DNA of 43,109 nucleotides, taken from assembly GCA_949299615.1 (NCBI GenBank), contig CASGBM010000003.1, forward strand, positions 1-43,109, read 5' to 3'. The DNA is from an uncultured Eubacteriales bacterium. GTDB lineage: Bacteria > Bacillota > Clostridia > UBA1381 > UBA9506. Positions 17,346-24,984 of this stretch are shown piece after piece. A program made the translations under genes and the position numbers. Positions within the stretch are counted from its first letter, which is position 1; each line of letters starts with the position of its first letter. The notes under the pieces were generated by a model, which was given only the letters and a program-made list of their open reading frames with translations, ran no database searches and had not been told where the DNA came from.

Positions 17346-18611
17346 ATGACGCAGGCATTTTCGGATATGGTGTATCTGTTTTCCTGTGCAATTCACGCAA
17401 GAGAGCCGAAAAAAGAAAAAGTAGAGAATATGGATCTGCTTATGGTCCGCCGGGAAGCAATTTTACAGGGTGTGTGGCCGTTTGTGTTTACTGCAATTAA
17501 GCAGGCAGCGCAAGAGGGCGCTTTTGCCGCATATTCCGATGAGATTCAAACATGGAATATGGAACTTTTATTTATGCTAATGAGTAAGACGCAAAAGGAT
17601 TCGTATCTTGTTGCAAGCATCAAGCACATGGAACGGGCGAAAATTCCCTGCTGTATTTTAAAAGGCGCTTCTTTGGCGGCGCTTTATCCCAATCCCGACT
17701 GCCGGATTTCCGGCGATATGGATGTGCTGATCCCACCGGAACGGGAAGGAGAAGCCTGCCGGATTTTAAAAAAAGATGGGTTTGACCTTTTAACAAGAGG
17801 AGCTACCTCCCATCATGTAGTTGCAAAGCATCCGTCGGCAGGCACTTTAGAGCTGCATGTCAAACTTTATGATGATATTTATGCCGATCAGTGGTTTGGA
17901 GAAGAATGTGCCGTTACGGAACCGTATCGCACTTTTGAAACGGAGCAGGGAAAATTTTCTGCCCTGGGTGCATCAGACGGAGCAGTTTTTGTGTTATTTC
18001 ATTTTATTAAACATTTTTTGTATACCGGAGCAGGAATCCGGCTTTTATCCGATGTGTTGCTGTATTTCTGCGCTTTTCGGGATCAAATGGACTGGAAAAG
18101 GCTGGAACGGGTGCTGACGTCCATGAAATGTGACCGCTTATTTGCGCATATGATCGGGGTGGGAGTGCATTATCTCGGTTTTGATGCCGAGTGCTTTCCG
18201 CCGGCGGATTATGACCTTGCTGTTTTAGAACGGCTGATGGACGATTTGTGTGAGCGGGGCGGTTTTATGCGGGAGACAGATCATAGCGGGGATATTTTTC
18301 TGCCGTACTTTAAACAGCTTATGCAGGAGCAGGGAAAAGACAGCGAAAAATATTTTGCAGATCGCCGCAAAGCAAGCTGGAAAAGCTTGTTGTTTCCGCG
18401 CAGAAAAACGATGGAAAATAATTATCCTTACGTGATGAAATCCCCGCTTTTGATCCCTGTTGCCTGGGTTCATCGTGCGTGCCGGTTTATCTGGCGCAAA
18501 TATATTGTGCGAAAACCCTCGGAGGAATGGGAGCTTTATCATGAACGGCCTGTTGAGCAAGGAGCACACCAAAAGCGTCTGCGTCTTGCAAAGGACTTGG
18601 ATATGATATAA
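17346..18611 (+). CDS. Nucleotidyltransferase-fold protein (PF14907 family), function unknown
   Basis: A 421-residue protein with the signature CCILKGASLAALYPNPDCR-SGDMDVLI (Lys, then Gly-Asp-x-Asp metal pair, at about 105-132), which marks the uncharacterised nucleotidyltransferase family NTP_transf_5. A His-rich HHVVAKHPS and LELHVKL strand follow with the likely third carboxylate neighbourhood. Members occur in polysaccharide and peptide-modification loci, but no reaction is established. The ATG at 17346 is eight bases after a run of nine G (17329-17337) that acts as ribosome site. This invites slipped-strand variation. An upstream TTG 17322 would read through that run and has no ribosome site. 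Confidence 0.8.
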   Translation: MTQAFSDMVYLFSCAIHAREPKKEKVENMDLLMVRREAILQGVWPFVFTAIKQAAQEGAFAAYSDEIQTWNMELLFMLMSKTQKDSYLVASIKHMERAKIPCCILKGASLAALYPNPDCRISGDMDVLIPPEREGEACRILKKDGFDLLTRGATSHHVVAKHPSAGTLELHVKLYDDIYADQWFGEECAVTEPYRTFETEQGKFSALGASDGAVFVLFHFIKHFLYTGAGIRLLSDVLLYFCAFRDQMDWKRLERVLTSMKCDRLFAHMIGVGVHYLGFDAECFPPADYDLAVLERLMDDLCERGGFMRETDHSGDIFLPYFKQLMQEQGKDSEKYFADRRKASWKSLLFPRRKTMENNYPYVMKSPLLIPVAWVHRACRFIWRKYIVRKPSEEWELYHERPVEQGAHQKRLRLAKDLDMI

Positions 18612-18663
18612 AAGCACAGGTGGGAAGAATATTTTGCATCTCTGTTTTGATGGAAGCCAAAGG

Positions 18664-20022
18664 ATGGAACAAACAATGAGTATTTTTGTCAAAGAAAGCT
18701 ATTTTTATAAACGTTTTTTTGCACTCACGGCAGCAATTGCATTGCAAAACCTGATTGTATTTTCGGTTAACCTAGCGGATAATGTGATGCTAGGCGCTTA
18801 TCAGGAATCGGCGCTGTCCGGAGTGGCGCTGGTAAATCAAATTCAATTTCTGCTTCAAATGCTGATTATGGGGATCGGCGAGGGAATGATTATCCTGTCA
18901 TCCCGTTACTGGGGCAGCCGCAATTTGAAGCCGATTGCATCCGTCACAGGCTTGGGGCTGCGGTTGGGTCTTGCAGTTGCGGGTTTCATGTGGCTGGTTG
19001 TTTTTTTATTTCCTCATGCGGTGCTTTCGTTATTTACCAAAGAAGAAGCTGTGATTTATGAAGGCGTAAACTATTTGCAGATTATTTGTTTTTCCTATTT
19101 CTTTTTTGCAGTAACAAACATCATGATTGCAACGCTAAGAAGTGTGGAAACTGTTCGGATTGCATTTGTGGTGTCATTTTCAACGCTGATTATTAATGTA
19201 TGCCTGAATTACATATTTATTTTCGGACATTTCGGTGCACCGGAGCTGGGTGCGCGTGGTGCGGCGATTGCTACATTGACGGCGCGGATAATAGAAACCG
19301 TTATCATTTTTGTTTATGTAAAAGCGATTGACCGCAAGCTGCGGCTGAAGCTGAAGGATTTGCTTCCGTTTGATAAGGAGCTGTTTTTGCGGTATCTGCG
19401 CGTTGGGGCGCCTGTTATTTTGTCCAATGCGGTGTGGGGGATTGCGATGGCGGTGCAAACGGCAATCTTAGGGCACATGGGAAAAGAAGCTATTGCGGCA
19501 AACAGCATAGCCACTACGGTTTTTCAAATCTTAACGGTTGTTACTTACGGTTCTGCCTCGGCAACGGCGGTTTTAATCGGCAAAACAATTGGCGAAGGGC
19601 GCAGCAGTGTGATACGAGAATATGCAAAAACACTGCAAATGCTTTATCTTATCATTGGAATTGTGACAGGGTTAGGGTTATATTTTTGTAAAAATTTTAT
19701 CATCGGTTTTTATGCAGTGTCGGAGGAGACAAAGGCTTTGGCGCTTCAATTTATGACGGTACTTTCTATCACGGTGGTAGGAACGGCATATCAAATGCCC
19801 AGCTTGACTGGAATTGTCCGCAGCGGCGGCGATACCTCATTCGTTTTGTATAATGATTTAATTTTTATGTGGTTAATTGTGCTGCCATCTTCGGCGCTTG
19901 CCGCCTTTGTGTTTCATTTTTCTCCGCTGATTGTGTTTATTTGTTTAAAATCTGATCAAATTTTAAAGTGTGCCGTTGCGGTGGTAAAAGTAAACCGGTA
20001 CCGCTGGATTCGGCTGCCGTAG
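18664..20022 (+). CDS. MATE-family efflux/export protein
   Basis: A 452-residue protein with about 12 membrane segments in two halves. Marks are NLADNVMLGAYQESALSGVALVNQIQF in the first half and AVWGIAMAVQTAILGHMGKEAIAANSIA in the second, both typical of MATE transporters (MOP superfamily). In this position it may export or flip a product of the locus, or it may be an unrelated drug or metabolite antiporter. Starts at 18634 (TTG), 18664 and 18676 (ATG) are all possible. GGAAG at 18652-18656 favours 18664. It is the last gene of the polysaccharide locus. A 50-base palindrome begins on its stop codon. Confidence 0.85.
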   Translation: MEQTMSIFVKESYFYKRFFALTAAIALQNLIVFSVNLADNVMLGAYQESALSGVALVNQIQFLLQMLIMGIGEGMIILSSRYWGSRNLKPIASVTGLGLRLGLAVAGFMWLVVFLFPHAVLSLFTKEEAVIYEGVNYLQIICFSYFFFAVTNIMIATLRSVETVRIAFVVSFSTLIINVCLNYIFIFGHFGAPELGARGAAIATLTARIIETVIIFVYVKAIDRKLRLKLKDLLPFDKELFLRYLRVGAPVILSNAVWGIAMAVQTAILGHMGKEAIAANSIATTVFQILTVVTYGSASATAVLIGKTIGEGRSSVIREYAKTLQMLYLIIGIVTGLGLYFCKNFIIGFYAVSEETKALALQFMTVLSITVVGTAYQMPSLTGIVRSGGDTSFVLYNDLIFMWLIVLPSSALAAFVFHFSPLIVFICLKSDQILKCAVAVVKVNRYRWIRLP

Positions 20023-20070
20023 AAGCGCATGCAGGGGCGCGGACATGTCCGTGCCCCTGCATGCGCTTCT
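20021..20070. repeat. 50-base near-perfect palindrome between convergent genes
   Basis: Arms 20021-20045 and 20046-20070 are complementary at 24 of 25 positions, and the exception (20039 with 20052) is a G-U pair in RNA. The centre is ACATGT. It lies between the end of the MATE gene (+) and the end of the ZIP gene (-). There is no T-tract beside it, so it may block transcription only by its structure, or belong to a REP-like dispersed palindrome family. Confidence 0.9.
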
Positions 20071-20116
20071 GTATTCTGCTATTTTCAAGCAGCGGCGCTG
20101 CCGTCTCCTTTCCTTG

Positions 20117-20920
20117 TCAGCCGAGCATGACGTCTAAAAGCATCATAACGGCAAAGCCGGAAATGATTCCCATAGTGGAAAAATACGGATTGACGTCGCG
20201 GTTGCTCTGACATTCCGGAATTAATTCATGCACAGCAACCAATATCATCGCTCCTGCGGCAAAAGCAAGCGCAAATGGGAGCAGGGATTCGATGTATATT
20301 ACCAGCGCTGCGCCCAAGACAGCGGCAATCGGCTCGACGATGCCGGAAGCCTGACCGTAGAAAAAACTTTTTCGTCTGGAGTAGCCTTCACGGCGAAGCG
20401 GAATGGAAACCGCCGCCCCCTCCGGAAAGTTCTGCAGACCAATTCCGACAGCAACAGAGATTGCAGCCATTAACGATTCTGGCTGAAATTCGTTGCCCAG
20501 TGCGCCAAACGCGACACCTACGGCTAATCCTTCCGGAATATTGTGGAGCGTTATGGAAAAGACCAGCATAATTACTCTTTTTAGTGTGTCGCTAGGCGTA
20601 TTTGATTGGTCGTTTGCTCTTCCTTGAAAATATGTAACAATTTTATCTGAACCGTAAAGAAATACTGCGCCGCATAAAAAGCCAAAAGTGGCGACCAGCC
20701 ACGCCGGTATACTCAGGGTAGTTTCTGCCCGTTCGATAGCTGGCTGCAAAAGTGACCAAAAGCTGGCGGCGATCATAACGCCGGCGGCAAATCCCAGCAT
20801 GGAATTTAATATTTTATGATTGGTTTTGTTAAAAAAAATAACAGTGCCGGCGCCCAAAGCGGTGATAAACCATGTTCCCAGTGTTGCAACCAGCGCCATA
20901 ATAATTGGGTTTGTAATCAT
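20117..20920 (-). CDS. ZIP-family metal transporter (GufA/ZupT-like)
   Basis: A 267-residue membrane protein with eight predicted spans. The two metal-site helices are clear: HNIPEGLAVGVAFG in span four and LQNFPEGAAVSIPLRREG in span five. It should bring divalent metals such as zinc, iron or manganese into the cytoplasm. The GufA-type sequence fits a prokaryotic broad-range transporter. ATG at 20920 follows GAAGGAGGG. It has its own promoter (20939-20966) and stands downstream of the terminator of the dehydratase operon, so it is probably expressed alone. Confidence 0.9.
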   Translation of the reverse strand: MITNPIIMALVATLGTWFITALGAGTVIFFNKTNHKILNSMLGFAAGVMIAASFWSLLQPAIERAETTLSIPAWLVATFGFLCGAVFLYGSDKIVTYFQGRANDQSNTPSDTLKRVIMLVFSITLHNIPEGLAVGVAFGALGNEFQPESLMAAISVAVGIGLQNFPEGAAVSIPLRREGYSRRKSFFYGQASGIVEPIAAVLGAALVIYIESLLPFALAFAAGAMILVAVHELIPECQSNRDVNPYFSTMGIISGFAVMMLLDVMLG

Positions 20921-20938
20921 ATTTTTCCCTCCTTCAAC

Positions 20939-20966
20939 ATTATCATAATATTGAAAAAGAGGGCAA
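20939..20966 (-). promoter_or_regulatory. Promoter of the ZIP transporter gene
   Basis: On the minus strand, TTGCCC (20961-20966) and GATAAT (20939-20944) are 16 bases apart, directly upstream of the ribosome site. No operator palindrome for a metal regulator was recognised. Confidence 0.55.
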
Positions 20967-21027
20967 AAGGTATCTTGTCCTTTCGCGGGATTTCAACATT
21001 TATACTAGCTTTAAAAAATTGCAAGCA

Positions 21028-21073
21028 AAAAAGAATCTCCTTTTCGGCAAATGTAAAAAAGGAGATTCTTTTT
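21028..21073 (-). terminator. Terminator of the dehydratase operon (symmetrical, may work both ways)
   Basis: A 17-pair stem (21028-21044 with 21057-21073) made of AAAAAGAATCTCCTTTT and its complement, with a 12-base loop and T-rich flanks on either strand. It lies 17 bases after the stop of the adenosyltransferase gene. Confidence 0.9.
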
Positions 21074-21089
21074 ATCTTGTGTATATGCG

Positions 21090-21692
21090 TTATTTTTCGT
21101 TTCCTTTTTCAGAAGACAGGCAATTCATTACATTGCGCACAACGTCGCGGCACAGCTGTTCATCCGAGCTGCTATAGTTTTTTTCAGAATGATTTGCCGC
21201 ATTGTCCGTGAAACGTGCGGTAATATATAAATAATCCGACAAGCGGTTCATATATTCGAGTGCTTTTGAATCCGCGCCATATTTTAGGGCTACACTGCGA
21301 AAACGGCGCTCTGCTCTTCGTGCAACGGCGCGTGCCACATCCAGCCGGGCGGACAGTTCACAGCCTCCGTACAAAACGAATCCTTTTGTACGCGAAAAAG
21401 AATTTTCCATTTGGTCAATCTGCTGTTCCAGTTCCGCTACCCGTTTGGAGCAAAGCGCAAATTTTGGATTTCTGGGATCGGCGATTCCTGCCATGATATG
21501 CATTAAAACCTGCTGGATCATTGACAGCCGGTCACAAAGCGATGCGTCTGCCAAAACTTTTGCCAGCCCGATAAAACTGCTGAGTTCGTCAATCGTTCCC
21601 AAAAGCTCAATGCGGTCATCCGATTTGGAAACGCTGACGCCATTCATAAGTGACGTTTGTCCGTGATCCCCTTGTTTGGTATATATTTTCAT
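21090..21692 (-). CDS. pduO: PduO-type ATP:cob(I)alamin adenosyltransferase
   Basis: A 200-residue enzyme that transfers the adenosyl group of ATP to cob(I)alamin, giving the coenzyme B12 required by the dehydratase encoded upstream in the operon. The N-terminal ATP loop reads KIYTKQGDHGQTSLMNG, followed by DDRIELLGTIDELSSFIGLA. The helix ELSARLDVARAVARRAERR is the hallmark of the trimeric PduO/EutT-like fold. It lacks the extra C-terminal haem domain of Salmonella PduO. ATG 21692 has GGAGCGAG upstream. It is the last gene of the operon, about 80 bases after the small reactivase gene. Confidence 0.93.
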   Translation of the reverse strand: MKIYTKQGDHGQTSLMNGVSVSKSDDRIELLGTIDELSSFIGLAKVLADASLCDRLSMIQQVLMHIMAGIADPRNPKFALCSKRVAELEQQIDQMENSFSRTKGFVLYGGCELSARLDVARAVARRAERRFRSVALKYGADSKALEYMNRLSDYLYITARFTDNAANHSEKNYSSSDEQLCRDVVRNVMNCLSSEKGNEK

Positions 21693-21772
21693 AGCGGCTC
21701 GCTCCTTTTTGTTCTTTTTCACCCTATAAAATCTGGTCGTTTCTAATATGCGTAAAATTTAACTCTAAAGTA

Positions 21773-22102
21773 TCAGCGCAGCGCCTGCTTTTTTACCGCC
21801 CTCGCACCGTTTGCTCCCAACCTGCGGCTATCTTGTGCGCTCGGGCAGCAATAATATTCTACGTTATGCCCAAGCTTCAGCCCTTTTATTTGCAGCGCAA
21901 TTTCCTGCTCGCAAATACCAATTCCGCATCCGAGCATAGAATCATTGGCAGCGTTCCAGGCCAAGGCATCAAGCGTTGTATCTGTTTGCTCGGCAATTTC
22001 GTAAAAAACGCCTTCTTCTTCCATGCCGGCGCAAATTTCTTTTAAAACGCCGGGATCAGGACGAAACGTATAAATGAATATGGCTGGTTTTTTTATAATC
22101 AT
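21773..22102 (-). CDS. pduH: Diol/glycerol dehydratase reactivase, small subunit (PduH/DdrB/DhaG type)
   Basis: A 109-residue protein of the dehydratase reactivase small-subunit family (PF02288). Visible marks are FIYTF near the start, EEEGVFYEI, the glycine-rich GCGIGICEQEIALQ and a conserved NVEYY segment with the closing SRRLGANGARAVK. With the large subunit it exchanges damaged cobalamin bound to the inactivated dehydratase, using ATP. Its ATG overlaps the stop of the large-subunit gene (ATGA). Confidence 0.92.
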   Translation of the reverse strand: MIIKKPAIFIYTFRPDPGVLKEICAGMEEEGVFYEIAEQTDTTLDALAWNAANDSMLGCGIGICEQEIALQIKGLKLGHNVEYYCCPSAQDSRRLGANGARAVKKQALR

Positions 22103-23916
22103 CGTCTTTCTCCTAAATAGGACAGCACCAAACCGGTGGCAACTGCGTTTCTCGGACCCTCACTGCCGCGGATATTGCCACGCCCGCAGACAATCCGGTA
22201 ATTGGTAAATTCCTCCATCAGCATTTCCGGAATTTCAAAATCTTCTGCTGATCCGCCGACCAATACAACATTGGAAAGATTCTTCAAATCGTGACCGGGG
22301 GCAACTGTTTTTAAAGCGCGGACAGCATTTGTTACAAATACCTTCCGTTTGGCTTCCCGACGGACCTGCGCGATTTTTTCCATCGGAATGTCCTGTTCAA
22401 TCCGGATCAACCCGTTCTCTGCCAAAAGGACAACCCTTCCATAAAAACGGGGATCTATCGATTCATCGACAAAACTCATCTGACCGTTTTCCATCCGCAA
22501 ATGGAACAGGCTTTCCACTTTTGCGAGAGGATATTTTTTTATTTGTTCCGCCATGTGACGGTCACCCAGCCCCAGCTCTGTTTCAATCAGCATGGAAACC
22601 AGTTCGCCTGCTCCCGCCTGATGAGTAATGGACACATGACCGCCATCGGTTATGACTGCTGCATCCGTTGAGCCGCCGCCCATGTCTAAAATAACCAAAG
22701 GCAATTTTGTTCCCGGAGTGGTAAAAGCGCCCAGGCTTGCCATTACAGCTTCAACTCCGGCAACGGTAACTTCCGTGTTTAATTCCTCCTGCAAAATACG
22801 GGCAATTTCCTGCATGGGAAGTTTTTGTGTCTTTACCATAGCGGCAATGCCGACCGCTTTTTCCAGACAGGTTTCACCAGCTAACGCGCCGGAAATTAAA
22901 ACCGGAGCCAGCGTATCCACCGCTAAAATATCAGTAATCCGAATATCGGCATTCTGGCTTTGGTCAAGCTCGCTCATTCCCTTTTTAATACGCGACAGCA
23001 TATTTCCCACATTGGTGTTTGGCTGTCCGCTAATATCATATATTTCGCCGGCGTTTGTCACCGCCTGCATAATTTTATCCGCCCCTTCATCCAGATTGAT
23101 GGTGGAGCTTTGGTCAGCCTGTAAATAAATTTCTCCGGCTGGCAAAACATTTTCATGAATATTTCCGCCCGGGGTTTTTAGCACAACAGCGCTTCGTTTT
23201 CCAATCAAGCTTTTTGCGATTGGAGTAACGGCGCGCGTTTCTTCTGGGCTGAGCCCTAAAAGGGTGGCAATCCCATAAGGATTTGACAGCATCCGTACTG
23301 ATTGACCGGGCAGAGCCACCTCAATCGCCGCCAAAACCTCATCCGGAATTTTTTCGATGCGAGACACTTCGTCGATAATCGGAATTTTTTGCCGCAAACG
23401 GTTTTCCACAAGCACAGCCTCATCTGCCTGTAAAATGATTCCGGTAATTTTGAGGCGGTCTGCGGCGTCATTAATGAGAGCCGCGGTTTCTTCGTATGAA
23501 TACTCTTTTGGCACCGCAATGATATATGGCGTTCCGGCAGCGGCGTTCGATAAGTTTTGAATATGCAGAATCTCGCCGACAGCCTGACCGGCGCCGGCTG
23601 GTGTGGACGGGTTGTGCCCGATCATGGAAGAATCGGTAATAATGGTTTCTGTCAGCGTTTCCATCGCCGTATCGCCGATTACCGGAGCGGCTTCGTTAAT
23701 ACGGATAAGGGCTAGATCGTTCATAGAAATTCCTGCCTTGCCAACGGCTTGTTTTAAGGCAGACTGGATCCCATGTACATTGGCCGCCGTTCCTTTTGTG
23801 CCTGTGGTGGGACAAGAGGCGCTGGCAAGAAAGCGCAAGCTGCCTCCGGCAGGGATTTCTGCAAGGCAGACCTCTGTCGTGGAATTCCCAATATCAACTC
23901 CGGCAATATAACTCAA
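22099..23916 (-). CDS. pduG: Diol/glycerol dehydratase reactivase, large subunit (PduG/DdrA/DhaF type)
   Basis: A 605-residue ATPase of the actin/Hsp70-like fold, close to the usual length of about 610. AGVDIGNSTTEV (5-16) is the first phosphate loop and ILDMGGGSTDAA (about 406-417) the second. It forms the ADP-bound complex that opens the inactivated dehydratase and releases modified cobalamin. It starts with TTG at 23916, overlapping the TGA of the small dehydratase subunit (TTGA). Its own stop overlaps the start of the small reactivase subunit, so stoichiometric translation is likely. Confidence 0.95.
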   Translation of the reverse strand: MSYIAGVDIGNSTTEVCLAEIPAGGSLRFLASASCPTTGTKGTAANVHGIQSALKQAVGKAGISMNDLALIRINEAAPVIGDTAMETLTETIITDSSMIGHNPSTPAGAGQAVGEILHIQNLSNAAAGTPYIIAVPKEYSYEETAALINDAADRLKITGIILQADEAVLVENRLRQKIPIIDEVSRIEKIPDEVLAAIEVALPGQSVRMLSNPYGIATLLGLSPEETRAVTPIAKSLIGKRSAVVLKTPGGNIHENVLPAGEIYLQADQSSTINLDEGADKIMQAVTNAGEIYDISGQPNTNVGNMLSRIKKGMSELDQSQNADIRITDILAVDTLAPVLISGALAGETCLEKAVGIAAMVKTQKLPMQEIARILQEELNTEVTVAGVEAVMASLGAFTTPGTKLPLVILDMGGGSTDAAVITDGGHVSITHQAGAGELVSMLIETELGLGDRHMAEQIKKYPLAKVESLFHLRMENGQMSFVDESIDPRFYGRVVLLAENGLIRIEQDIPMEKIAQVRREAKRKVFVTNAVRALKTVAPGHDLKNLSNVVLVGGSAEDFEIPEMLMEEFTNYRIVCGRGNIRGSEGPRNAVATGLVLSYLGERR

Positions 23917-24305
23917 AGTAAAATCCCTCTCTTTTCATACACTTCTGCGGCTTCCATCACCAGTTTTGCACAATTATGCGCATGGTACTTTTCTAAAAGC
24001 TCTTTTGCCATTAAAACCAGTTCCAGCTTTGTGGAGCGGTTAGGACGCAGCTTGTCATACATCTTTAAAATAACGTCATCCGGGACATCTACCAGCTCCG
24101 CTGCGCGCTCAAAATTCTTTTCCATCGGGGCGTTGCCGTTTTCCATGGCAACCTGCCCCTGTGCTTTTAGCATTTCTTTTGATATTTTAATATCATCAGA
24201 GGACACATGGTTTTTCATAATTTCATCCAGCGTGATCTCTGTCAGCTTTTTTCCTGTTTTTGAGGTAATATGCTCTTTTTCGTATTCGCCAAATGGGTAT
24301 TTCAT
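23913..24305 (-). CDS. pduE: B12-dependent diol/glycerol dehydratase, small subunit (PduE type)
   Basis: A 130-residue gamma subunit. MEKNFERAAELVDVPDD and KLRPNRSTKLELVLMA are the conserved core. Compared with Salmonella PduE (about 173 residues) it lacks the N-terminal extension of about 40 residues and begins almost directly at the YPFGEYEKEH segment. Its ATG follows immediately on the stop of the medium-subunit gene. It belongs to the (alpha-beta-gamma)2 holoenzyme that dehydrates 1,2-propanediol or glycerol to an aldehyde. Confidence 0.93.
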   Translation of the reverse strand: MKYPFGEYEKEHITSKTGKKLTEITLDEIMKNHVSSDDIKISKEMLKAQGQVAMENGNAPMEKNFERAAELVDVPDDVILKMYDKLRPNRSTKLELVLMAKELLEKYHAHNCAKLVMEAAEVYEKRGILL

Positions 24306-24971
24306 TTATTCTTCCTCCCATTCTATGATTCCAAGTTCCGGGTCAAGCTGTTCGGTCTCTGCAATGTGCATCAAGGCCGCCTTTACCTGAAATTTCGGCC
24401 TGCACATGGGGTCGTTTTCACAGGGAATCGGAACAACCTGTTCGCCTTTGACGTATTTGGCAGCATTTTGACCAATTTTGCGGTAGGTTTCCAGCGTCAT
24501 TAAAGGTGCCTGGGGAAACAGTTCCAAATTGGAAAGGGGGTAGAGGTCTTTTTGGTGAATAACCGTTGTCCCCTTTGACTGGATACCAATCCCAAATCCG
24601 GACCCGGACAGTTTTGCAGCCTCAAGGGCCATAAAGCAAACATCGGAAGTGTCAAGCACTTTAACCACCCGGGCAACCATGCCTTCTTCTTCGATTCCTG
24701 CTTTTATATTTTTCAAAACGTCATCTAACGGAATGCCGCAGATGGTTTTTTTAATTTCTCTTTGAAATGCCGCCCCAACACCGATGACTACTTCTTTGGG
24801 ATCGGTTCCCTGTTTGGCTTTGGGGTATCCGGCATAAGAGGTTTTTTCGTCATTAATTCGGCTGTGACCCGCCATAGACGGGACGGGTTTTGAGGAGGGT
24901 TCGGCATCCTGTCCCATTTGTGCTAAAATAGCATGGGTTATTTGAGTGACCAGTTCTTCGTTAATTTGCAT
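24306..24971 (-). CDS. pduD: B12-dependent diol/glycerol dehydratase, medium subunit (PduD type)
   Basis: A 221-residue beta subunit, close to the 224 of PduD. The core has VVIGVGAAFQREI, GSGFGIGIQSKGTTVIHQKDL and LFPQAPLMTLETYR. Residues 1-20 (MQINEELVTQITHAILAQ, then M-G) form an amphipathic helix followed by a loose linker. In PduD the equivalent MEINEKLLRQIIEDVLSEM is the signal that takes the enzyme into the propanediol microcompartment. ATG 24971 has GGAGG upstream. No shell gene is in this window. Confidence 0.94.
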   Translation of the reverse strand: MQINEELVTQITHAILAQMGQDAEPSSKPVPSMAGHSRINDEKTSYAGYPKAKQGTDPKEVVIGVGAAFQREIKKTICGIPLDDVLKNIKAGIEEEGMVARVVKVLDTSDVCFMALEAAKLSGSGFGIGIQSKGTTVIHQKDLYPLSNLELFPQAPLMTLETYRKIGQNAAKYVKGEQVVPIPCENDPMCRPKFQVKAALMHIAETEQLDPELGIIEWEEE

Positions 24972-24984
24972 TGCCCTTTCCTCC

